Part shown: one piece after another, positions 1-6,530 of the stretch
Layout of the letters: the number at the start of each line of letters is the position of its first letter
How positions within the stretch are numbered: the stretch's first letter is position 1
From: Loki-b32 sp048941605
Lineage (GTDB): Archaea > Asgardarchaeota > Lokiarchaeia > Sigyniarchaeales > SOKP01
Length of the DNA: 12,911 bases
Direction of reading: 5' to 3'
NCBI GenBank assembly: GCA_048941605.1
Contig: JBHLNL010000097.1
Location: 1 to 12,911 of the forward strand
Translations under genes and position numbers: made by a program
Notes under the pieces: model-generated
What the model was told of the DNA's origin: nothing
The model's database searches: none
The model's input: the letters and a program-made list of their open reading frames with translations, nothing else

Positions 1-299
1 AATTTTCGATTTAAATTCTAACAGCATATTCCAAGAAATATCTAGTGCAATATATCTACTTTTTATTTTTTTTTGTCAAATATTGTTTTTCTATAATATT
101 CATAAAATAAACCAGTACCACTACCTAGATCCAAAATAATTTTTCCATCCATTTTGTAATTTTTTAAAACAATTTCATATTTTTCTTCTTGAATTAACTT
201 ATATCTTCTATCATAAAAATAAGAAGTCGAGTTGTATTTTTCGATTATCTTTTTCTTTTTATAATAATTTTTAAATTTCTCTTTCAATCGGGTAACCAA
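1..299 (-). pseudogene. Class I SAM-dependent methyltransferase, 5' part, frameshifted, runs off the left edge
   Basis: A predicted small-molecule or protein methyltransferase using S-adenosylmethionine. The visible N-terminus is Lys-rich and is followed by the SAM-binding motif I, DLGSGTG, at residues 57-63. The frame then hits TAA at 65-63, straight after a run of nine A on the coding strand (66-74). Adding one A to that run joins the frame to another reading frame covering bases 62-1, which encodes YIALDISWNMLLEF, the expected strand beta-2 region (acidic residue, then S-x-N-M-L) of the same fold. So one gene is interrupted by a one-base deletion, a sequencing or assembly error, or a slippage site. 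The start is TTG at 299-297 with AAGGA about nine bases upstream. No ATG or GTG occurs in the open frame back to the stop near 371. Methyltransferase family is clear from the motifs; the substrate is unknown. Confidence 0.75.
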
Positions 300-370
300 A
301 AATTTTTTCCTTGCTTTTATAATGTCGTAAGGTTTTAATTCAAAAAATTCTATCTTTAAATTATCTTTTT

Positions 371-386
371 AATAAATATAATAATT
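371..386 (+). promoter_or_regulatory. Putative TATA box of the LSm gene
   Basis: An AT-only stretch (AATAAATATAATAATT) ends 26 bases before the ATG at 412. This is the spacing expected of an archaeal TATA box for a leaderless or nearly leaderless transcript. The surrounding DNA is also AT-rich, so the call is weak. Confidence 0.35.
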
Positions 387-411
387 ATTTTTTGATTTAT
401 AAGAGTTGGAA

Positions 412-675
412 ATGTCGAGTAAAGATAATAATCAACAGAGGTCAAAGAATCCACTTAATATCCTTCAAAACGCACAAAATTCAATAATCTTGCTCAGGTT
501 AAAAGATGGGACTGAATATAGAGGCTTACTAAAGGAGATCGATGCATATATGAACATGATTCTAGAAAACGCTACAGAGCTCATGGACGGGCAACCTGTC
601 GCAAAATACAACGAGATATTTATTCGTGGTAATAATCTTCTTTTCATAAAACCAGATGCTTCTCAAGTTTCATAA
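412..675 (+). CDS. Sm-like archaeal protein (SmAP/LSm)
   Basis: An RNA-binding Sm-fold protein of 87 residues. Members of this family form hexameric or heptameric rings that bind U-rich RNA and act in RNA processing and turnover. The Sm1 motif is clear around residues 26-56: a hydrophobic strand, then LKDGTEYRG, then a segment with D-x-Y-M-N-M and a following L-E-N-A. The Sm2 motif is IFIRGNNLLFI near residues 68-78, with the usual I-R-G-N. About 20 polar N-terminal residues precede the fold and a short tail follows, typical for single-domain archaeal LSm proteins. I chose the ATG at 412 over an in-frame TTG at 406 because of codon preference and the TATA-like element 26 bases upstream. It diverges from the frameshifted methyltransferase and converges on the PPP phosphatase. 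Family assignment is secure; which RNA it binds is not known. Confidence 0.95.
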   Translation: MSSKDNNQQRSKNPLNILQNAQNSIILLRLKDGTEYRGLLKEIDAYMNMILENATELMDGQPVAKYNEIFIRGNNLLFIKPDASQVS

Positions 676-756
676 GTTTAGAAATATAATTAGGGTTTAA
701 CTTATTCATTTACTATTAAGATTCTTAAAATGAGAAAATTTCTTTTAGATTTAGTT

Positions 757-1662
757 TCACAGTTCTAAAAGCTTCGGAATTATTTCATTATTTTTGATTA
801 TAGCATAGGATGCTGGATTAGGGCTATAGGAACCTCTATAATTCGCTGATGAGAAGAGAGATAACAATTTATTATTAAAAAACCATCGAAAGCCTTCAGG
901 AAAACATTCGTGTGCCCTTATAAGATATTTGAGTCTGTTATGGTTCAAAAAATTCTCAAAAACATCATTTCCAAAAACCTTAATCCCTGGACCTCTAAAA
1001 CTATCTGAAAAACCTTTTAATCCAGGCTTAGGATCATTCCACATAATTTGAAATATACCTTGAGCGATTGAATCAACGATTTTATTGAAATCTTTACATT
1101 TATAGCTCTCCAGTTTCTTCAGAATATTAAAATCTTGTGGAATTCCTCCATGTAAACATAATATCATATCATTAATTAATGCACATATTGGGAGTAGGTT
1201 ATATAGGTTTATTATTTCGTTAAATTTGCTATGATCATTAAATTTTGATACAAACTCTTGAAAAAATCCATAATATTGATTCATTTCTAGAGTTTCATGA
1301 TTACCTCTTAATATATAATATTTTAAAGGAAAAAGAATCTTTAAAGCTAAAACGATTATCAAACACTCAAACTGCATAGGTCCACGATCAACAATATCTC
1401 CTAAAAAAATTACATATTTTGGATTAGTTTTGTTGATTAACCCGACTAAATCCATTAAACTCTTCAAATTTCCATGGATATCCCCTATTACATAAACTTC
1501 ATCATCTTTTTCTTTAACTTTTAATTTTAGAAATAAATTTTCCTCCTTTAAAATGGCTTTACTTCTCTCTATTATTTTTGTTATATTCTCAAACTTTAGT
1601 TTAGAGATCTTTAGTGGGTTCTTAATTAAATCATGTAAGAATGAATTTTCTGATAAATTCAA
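757..1662 (-). CDS. PPP-family Ser/Thr protein phosphatase (eukaryote-like metallophosphoesterase)
   Basis: A predicted cytosolic phosphoprotein phosphatase with a two-metal catalytic centre. The motifs of the PP1/PP2A/PP5 superfamily occur in order: GDIHG (residues 60-64), GDIVDRG (88-94), RGNHE (119-123), LHGG (170-173) and RAHE (249-252). The eukaryotic-type segment before the last motif, W-N-D-P followed by S-x-R-G-x-G and F-G, is present at 208-231. The usual SAPNY loop reads SSANYRG (271-277), so the proline is Ala. The length of about 300 residues equals a bare catalytic domain, with about 55 residues before the first motif and no extra domain. The start is TTG at 1662; no ATG, GTG or TTG was found in frame back to about 1728. 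It diverges from the DNA methyltransferase and shares its promoter gap. Family is secure; the substrate is unknown. Confidence 0.93.
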   Translation of the reverse strand: MNLSENSFLHDLIKNPLKISKLKFENITKIIERSKAILKEENLFLKLKVKEKDDEVYVIGDIHGNLKSLMDLVGLINKTNPKYVIFLGDIVDRGPMQFECLIIVLALKILFPLKYYILRGNHETLEMNQYYGFFQEFVSKFNDHSKFNEIINLYNLLPICALINDMILCLHGGIPQDFNILKKLESYKCKDFNKIVDSIAQGIFQIMWNDPKPGLKGFSDSFRGPGIKVFGNDVFENFLNHNRLKYLIRAHECFPEGFRWFFNNKLLSLFSSANYRGSYSPNPASYAIIKNNEIIPKLLEL

Positions 1663-1712
1663 TGTTTTCCCAATTGTGATATTATTAGCCTTATTATTTT
1701 TATTATAAGATC

Positions 1713-1730
1713 TTATATTTATATAAATAA
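1713..1730. promoter_or_regulatory. Overlapping divergent TATA element with palindromic core
   Basis: The 98-base gap between the phosphatase (minus) and the methyltransferase (plus) holds TTATATTTATATAAATAA. Its core TTTATATAAA (1718-1727) is a perfect 10-base palindrome, so it reads as a TATA box on both strands. It lies 33 bases before the methyltransferase ATG and 56 bases before the phosphatase TTG. Both distances suit archaeal promoters. That it drives both genes is an inference from position. Confidence 0.5.
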
Positions 1731-1759
1731 AGCAATTTAAAATACCTAGTTACAATTCA

Positions 1760-3856
1760 ATGGAAGAATCTAAAACTCAAAAGTTATTACTCCATATTCA
1801 GAATCACATAGATAATTTTGAACATGAAAAATTTCTTGAGAAAAACGAGAATCGTAATCATGGAATTATTTATACTCCAAATCAAATTGTAGATTATATT
1901 GTATCCAATATATTTCGAATATATTTTGAAAATTTCATAAATTCTGAAGGATTAATTAAAGATTCGCCAAATTTAGAAAGGTTATTTCTTTCAATAATAA
2001 AAAGCCAGAAAATAAAAGCGGAATTAGATAAAAAAATCAAAAATTTGAGGATATTGGATCCCTCCTGTGGCTCTGGGAGATTTCTAATATCTATAGCAGA
2101 ACAATTATATAAGTTTTATAGAATTTTAGAGCCAAAAACATCTGACTTTGAATTAAAAAGAAAAATAATCGAAAACAACGTATTTGGAATTGAAATTGAA
2201 AACTCCGCCATAATTGTCTCAAAGTTAAGATTAATTAAATGGCTTTTATCAACCAATGTAAACTATAAAGCCTTTCAAAATCTTAATTTTAAGATTTTAA
2301 AACATGCAGTTTTTGACAATATCGCTGAGAAATTTGACTTAGTATTTAACATTTTTAATTCAGATTTTCTTTTAGAATTTAGCTCTGATAAATTCGATAT
2401 TATAATTGGTAATCCTCCTTATGTAGAAAATAAGAAGATTAAAGATACAATATATAAGAATAAATTAACTAAAAGATTCAAATCTGCTTATCGATTATTC
2501 GATCTTTCAATTGTATTTATTGAGAGATCTCTAGAATTATTAGAAAATAATGGATATCTCTCATTTATTTTACCTAATAAATTTTTATCTGCAGATTATG
2601 GTATTAAAGTCAGAGAATTATTATTAAATAAATCAAAAATTAAAGAAATAATAAATATTTCATCTTTACAAATATTTCGAAACACAGCTACATATCCAAT
2701 CATTTTATCTTTAAAAAAAAATAATCAAAGCGTAGATCATAATATAAATATTAAAATCTTCGATAAGATGAATAATTTAATTGAAAAAAATACAATCAAG
2801 ACTATAATATTTCATCAAGATTTAATCAATAAATTTCCCTCTCAAGTAATTCCAATCTCAGGAAATATTAAATTAATCACATATTTATTTAAAAATTTCA
2901 AAACCATTGCTGAATCCATTAAAGATTTAAAAATTATATATCGACCTTTTGGTTTTTTAAAATATAGTAAACATTTTGATAATATTAGTGAAGAACGCCA
3001 ATCTGATAGAGATTTATTATTAATCGGAACAGGTAATGTTGATAGATATCATATTAAGTTTAAGAAAAGAATAAAAATAGCGGGGAAAGATATTAAAATA
3101 TCATATTTTAATTATCATCCTAATTTTGATAATATTTGGAACGATCTGAATAGCGAAAAACTAATCTTTAGGGAAATTGCTAAAACTTTAACCTTTTGTT
3201 ATGATCCAGGAATATTTACCAATATAACAGGTCTTTACTTTCTAAAAATTGATTCATTCAATACTGATCAATTATACTGTCTTTTAACAATTTTAAATTC
3301 TGAAATAATGGATTCTGTCTTTAAAACATTATTTAGTACATTGCATATGGCTGGAGGCTATTTAAGATTTAATGGTAGTTTTATTAAGAGATTACCATCA
3401 CCAAATAGATTTCCTTTCATATTATCACAATTGGGAAAATTTTTACAACTCATTTCGCAATTAAAATATGATCTTAAATTAAATCAACCTGAAATTATAA
3501 ATCTTCCTGAATTAGAGAATTTTAATAGTAATTTTTTTAATGAAATTGATAGATATTTAACATTTTTTAACCAATTAAGTAATTCCTTAGTGAAATTATT
3601 ATTTTTAGATGAATTTTACCTAAAAGCTAATTTAGATTATAATTTTTTAAGAGATTTATTTGATTTAAAAAGAGGATCATACAAAGTGCCATACAAACTT
3701 TTAATTCCTCAAGATAATATGCAAAATTATAATTTATACTCTTTAAATCAATTAGACTCCATTTTACCAGAAATCAATAAATTTTATAATCGATTCCATG
3801 ATAGTGCAGGATTATTAAATCAAATAAACCATATAGCCAAAAATAATTTCAATTAA
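1760..3856 (+). CDS. TaqI/Eco57I-like N6-adenine DNA methyltransferase, no nuclease domain seen
   Basis: A predicted sequence-specific DNA adenine methyltransferase (698 residues). The N-terminus has the family's entry motif, GIIYTP (35-40), followed by the SAM-binding motif I, DPSCGSGRF (100-108), and the catalytic motif IV, IIGNPPY (215-221). A later FILPNKFL segment (269-276) is typical of the same fold. The C-terminal half resembles a TaqI-type target-recognition region, including HMAGGYLRF (529-537) and LPSP (545-548). Only about 34 residues precede the GIIYTP motif, so the N-terminal nuclease usual in type IIG enzymes is absent. No PD-(D/E)xK motif was noticed elsewhere, and neither neighbour looks like a restriction enzyme. 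It may be an orphan epigenetic methyltransferase, a partner of a distant nuclease, or a PglX-related protein. The gene looks even richer in A+T than its neighbours, which would fit transfer. Start ATG, with a TATA element upstream. Confidence 0.9.
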   Translation: MEESKTQKLLLHIQNHIDNFEHEKFLEKNENRNHGIIYTPNQIVDYIVSNIFRIYFENFINSEGLIKDSPNLERLFLSIIKSQKIKAELDKKIKNLRILDPSCGSGRFLISIAEQLYKFYRILEPKTSDFELKRKIIENNVFGIEIENSAIIVSKLRLIKWLLSTNVNYKAFQNLNFKILKHAVFDNIAEKFDLVFNIFNSDFLLEFSSDKFDIIIGNPPYVENKKIKDTIYKNKLTKRFKSAYRLFDLSIVFIERSLELLENNGYLSFILPNKFLSADYGIKVRELLLNKSKIKEIINISSLQIFRNTATYPIILSLKKNNQSVDHNINIKIFDKMNNLIEKNTIKTIIFHQDLINKFPSQVIPISGNIKLITYLFKNFKTIAESIKDLKIIYRPFGFLKYSKHFDNISEERQSDRDLLLIGTGNVDRYHIKFKKRIKIAGKDIKISYFNYHPNFDNIWNDLNSEKLIFREIAKTLTFCYDPGIFTNITGLYFLKIDSFNTDQLYCLLTILNSEIMDSVFKTLFSTLHMAGGYLRFNGSFIKRLPSPNRFPFILSQLGKFLQLISQLKYDLKLNQPEIINLPELENFNSNFFNEIDRYLTFFNQLSNSLVKLLFLDEFYLKANLDYNFLRDLFDLKRGSYKVPYKLLIPQDNMQNYNLYSLNQLDSILPEINKFYNRFHDSAGLLNQINHIAKNNFN

Positions 3857-3919
3857 TAGCTAATTCTCATTAAATTATTCTTCATAATAAAATCAAATTA
3901 AAATTAAATTTTAGCAAAT

Positions 3920-3930
3920 ATTATATAATA
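3920..3930 (+). promoter_or_regulatory. Putative TATA box of the acidic Cys-cluster protein gene
   Basis: ATTATATAATA lies about 30-40 bases before the ATG at 3960. It predicts transcription starting near 3950, giving a very short leader. The context is AT-rich, so this is only a positional argument. Confidence 0.4.
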
Positions 3931-3959
3931 AAAATCAATTAAAATAATGAGTGAGAACT

Positions 3960-4274
3960 ATGGCTAAAAAAAAGAGTGTTCCAAATGAGGAAGAAGATTT
4001 TGAAATTCCCACTGGAAAAATGGATGAAGATGGTGATGAAATAATTGACCTAGCTGATTGGAAGGATAACCTAGAAGAAGATGTGATATATGAAATCCCT
4101 GATGATGATGAAATGATTGCGGAAGAGACCGAAGATGAAGAATTTGGCATGGAAGTTGATGATGTTATTAAGATGCTTAGAGATGTAAAATGTAAGCCTT
4201 GTCCAGGATTAAAAAGCAAACCAGATTGTAAAATAGCTCACGATTATGGATGTCCAAAACCTAAAAAGCCATAA
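3960..4274 (+). CDS. Small acidic protein with C-terminal four-cysteine cluster, function unknown
   Basis: I do not recognise this protein. It has 104 residues: a Lys-rich start (AKKK), a strongly acidic middle (about residues 9-70, dominated by Asp and Glu, with the hydrophobic patches IIDLADW and VIYEIP), then a basic, cysteine-bearing tail. The tail holds C78-x2-C81-x8-C90-x7-C98, with His94 between the last two and a final Pro/Lys stretch. Four Cys in that arrangement suggest a zinc knuckle or another metal site, but this is inference. The acidic part looks disordered and could contact a basic partner or nucleic-acid-binding protein. The start is ambiguous: GTG at 3951 would add three residues and could be leaderless given the TATA position, while ATG at 3960 has GTGAG just upstream. 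A ten-T run follows, so it is probably transcribed alone. Confidence 0.75.
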   Translation: MAKKKSVPNEEEDFEIPTGKMDEDGDEIIDLADWKDNLEEDVIYEIPDDDEMIAEETEDEEFGMEVDDVIKMLRDVKCKPCPGLKSKPDCKIAHDYGCPKPKKP

Positions 4275-4281
4275 TAATTAT

Positions 4282-4297
4282 CTTTTATTTTTTTTTT
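4282..4297 (+). terminator. Oligo-T terminator after the acidic protein gene
   Basis: The sequence CTTTTA followed by ten T lies eight bases after the TAA of the acidic protein gene. Oligo-T tracts are enough to end transcription by archaeal RNA polymerase. It separates this gene from the membrane hydrolase downstream. Confidence 0.6.
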
Positions 4298-4332
4298 AAT
4301 TATGTAAAACATTTTTGATTATAATCTTTTAG

Positions 4333-5340
4333 TTGAACAGTTTGCTCTCAAATATCATAAAACGCGCAATTTTAATCACATTTGATCTGCTATTTAGTTG
4401 GTTTATATGGGAAGTAAATATCTCGTTTGGGAATCCATGTTATACAGCAGCATTCTTGAAGTGTTTTACTCTATCTATCACAACTTTTTTAATTATATAT
4501 ACCCCCTTTGAGATTTATTGGTCTTTTAGGGATCTCTGGTTTGATCGCTGGAGAAAACTTTTTCTCAAAGCTTTAAAAATTTTAAATATAAGAATTAATG
4601 TTTCAGACGGATATTTATCTGCAAATTTAGTAAAAAATAAAGAGCAATCTAAAATTGATTCCAAAAATGCAATAATTATAATTTGCCATGGATTTTCTGA
4701 TACTAACGAGAGGCTTCAGTATTTATATTTTCCACTCGCTTATCAAGGATATATTGTTTTGGCATATGATGCAAGAGGTACAGGTAAATCTAAGAAAACC
4801 GGTAAGAGAGGCGATTTTTTAAAAAGAATTGATGATTTTAAAAAAATTATTGAATGGGTAAAAAATCAAGAGGATTTTTTGAATAAGAAAATATATTGTG
4901 TTGGGTTTAGCATCGGGGCTATTACAGTTTTGTCTGAAGGTTTTTTAAATAGAGACATTAAAAAAATTATAGCAATTTCATCTATATCTCAATACAAACA
5001 AAATATTCCTAAATACAATCTTATAGTTATGCTGAGTTATTTGTTCAAAGGGGTAAAATTATTTCCAACTATAGAAGAAGAAAATCGATTATCTCCATAT
5101 TTTTTGATAAAAAATGCTAAAAAAGAGCTAACTTCAGAAGAATGGGAAGATCTTTCTAAAAGGGTAATGTTAATTCATTGCAAAAATGATAGGGTAATAA
5201 AATTCAAAAATTTAAAGGAAAATAGAAAAATTTTAGATTCTCCAGATGAAAATATACTAATCATGAGAAAAGGTGGGCACTCACAAAAAAAAAACGAATG
5301 TGTGTTAGTAGGTGCTATTTTAAATTTTATAAATTCATAG
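4333..5340 (+). CDS. Membrane-anchored alpha/beta hydrolase
   Basis: A predicted serine hydrolase of 335 residues with two N-terminal membrane segments (about 11-28 and 38-57) joined by a short loop, after which the chain enters the hydrolase fold. The oxyanion strand ends in CHGFSD (118-123), a D-A-R-G-T-G-K-S element follows (146-153), and the nucleophile elbow is GFSIG with Ser193. The acid is probably Asp286 in HCKNDRV and the base His316 in KGGHS, so the triad is complete. The charged stretch between helix 2 and the fold (RDLWFDRWRK) suggests the catalytic domain lies at the cytosolic membrane face. This is inference. The start is TTG at 4333, directly after an in-frame TAG; a second TTG at 4342 is possible. 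It converges on the M14-like gene with 28 bases between stops. Lipid, ester and peptide substrates are all possible. Confidence 0.85.
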   Translation: MNSLLSNIIKRAILITFDLLFSWFIWEVNISFGNPCYTAAFLKCFTLSITTFLIIYTPFEIYWSFRDLWFDRWRKLFLKALKILNIRINVSDGYLSANLVKNKEQSKIDSKNAIIIICHGFSDTNERLQYLYFPLAYQGYIVLAYDARGTGKSKKTGKRGDFLKRIDDFKKIIEWVKNQEDFLNKKIYCVGFSIGAITVLSEGFLNRDIKKIIAISSISQYKQNIPKYNLIVMLSYLFKGVKLFPTIEEENRLSPYFLIKNAKKELTSEEWEDLSKRVMLIHCKNDRVIKFKNLKENRKILDSPDENILIMRKGGHSQKKNECVLVGAILNFINS

Positions 5341-5368
5341 TAAGTCTAAATTTCGCGTTCCTTAAAAA

Positions 5369-6529
5369 TTAAAATAATTTTATCATTTCTTTTATAGTTT
5401 CAAGTGCTAAATCTATACTTATGTTAATGCTCTTAAGTTTGCTTTCAAAATAATTATGATCTGATTTTGATTTATCAATTTCTTCAAAAATGTTAAAGAA
5501 ATGTTTCTTAGACTCTAATTCCATAGAATATACATTCGAGCGAAGAGTCACATCATTCATATTAACAAAACATCCGTGATTGATAAAACTATGATTAAAT
5601 GCAGGGGAATAAGTTTCCCATAATTTTTCTTTTAAATTTTTGTAAACCTTATTAGCAAGTTTTAAGCAATAATCTTTGCTTTTATCGCTGTAGCAAAAAT
5701 AAAAAGGTAATTTTCCTTGTCCTTGATTTTTTTTCATATAATCATGGAGTTTTTCAAATACAATCTCAAATTGTTTGTGAGTCAAATTAAGGTGAGTATG
5801 ATCAGCAGAAGGATTACATTTGAAAAATAAAGGTTTTCGATAATAAGGAATGCCGTATAGGCTAATAATATTTAGTACAATCCCCTCTTTTAACCAATGA
5901 TCAAATTTATAAAAGGGGTTCAGATTTGTACTTAATTCAATTAGAAATCTTTCTAATAAAGAAGTCTCATGAAAATCAAGTATATAGATATGAATATCTT
6001 CATTATCCCAATATTTTTGAAGTAATTCTTTTACAATAATGACTTGATCTGGTGTTTGGAAATCATTTAAATCTTTCATCCCATTATTAAATTCAGGAGT
6101 AAATGCTCTACGCCAAAATCTATTAAGATTTGTTCCATTTTTTAAATAATAGCCAAATTTGTTATTTCTATTTGGATTCAAGAATCCATAAGGATTTAAT
6201 AATGGTAGAAAAAATAGAATTTGATCAGATCTTAAAAAATCAGATATTTTTATTTTATCTTCCATAATTAATTTAAAGAATTTCAATATACTGAATAATC
6301 CATTATATTCATTATGCTGAGCACCAACAAAAACTTTGACATACTTTAAATCTTCAATTTTGGAATTTTTGGAAATTTTTATAAGGGGAATAATTCCTTC
6401 AGAAGTTTCATAAATTTGATAATTTGTATAATCTAAAATCTTAACTTGTTCTAATTCACTTAGAATTTCAGTAAATAAAATGTTTCGATTAGAAATATTT
6501 AATAATGCTTTTAATATTTCAATATTCAT
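5369..6529 (-). CDS. M14-like zinc peptidase/deacylase with atypical first zinc motif
   Basis: A predicted zinc carboxypeptidase or deacylase of 386 residues. The family landmarks are in order: GAQHNE (69-74) at the first zinc site, NPYG (112-115), N-x-x-L-N-R-F-W (131-139) matching the substrate-binding N-x-D-x-N-R region, LDFHE (184-188) with third ligand His187, and a late SMELE (335-339) that probably carries the catalytic Glu. The first site is unusual. M14 enzymes have His and Glu two residues apart (H-x-x-E, often H-G-N-E), while here only one residue separates His72 and Glu74. No signal peptide or membrane segment is visible, so a cytosolic role is likely. I chose ATG at 6529, one base after the ATP-grasp stop. 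A TTG at 6589 would add 20 residues and overlap that gene. The linkage implies translational coupling and a joint pathway. The substrate is unknown. Confidence 0.8.
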   Translation of the reverse strand: MNIEILKALLNISNRNILFTEILSELEQVKILDYTNYQIYETSEGIIPLIKISKNSKIEDLKYVKVFVGAQHNEYNGLFSILKFFKLIMEDKIKISDFLRSDQILFFLPLLNPYGFLNPNRNNKFGYYLKNGTNLNRFWRRAFTPEFNNGMKDLNDFQTPDQVIIVKELLQKYWDNEDIHIYILDFHETSLLERFLIELSTNLNPFYKFDHWLKEGIVLNIISLYGIPYYRKPLFFKCNPSADHTHLNLTHKQFEIVFEKLHDYMKKNQGQGKLPFYFCYSDKSKDYCLKLANKVYKNLKEKLWETYSPAFNHSFINHGCFVNMNDVTLRSNVYSMELESKKHFFNIFEEIDKSKSDHNYFESKLKSINISIDLALETIKEMIKLF

Positions 6530-6530
6530 T

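Noticed and set aside
3935..4219. Ser-rich minus-strand frame of 94 residues
   Set aside because: It is the antisense of the Asp/Glu-rich acidic protein: GAT and GAA codons read backwards give Ser/Ile/Phe-rich nonsense. No motif supports it.
1760..4274. A restriction-modification or BREX-like locus
   Set aside because: Only the methyltransferase is present. The neighbours are a phosphatase and a small acidic protein without nuclease, ATPase or BREX motifs, so no system can be claimed.
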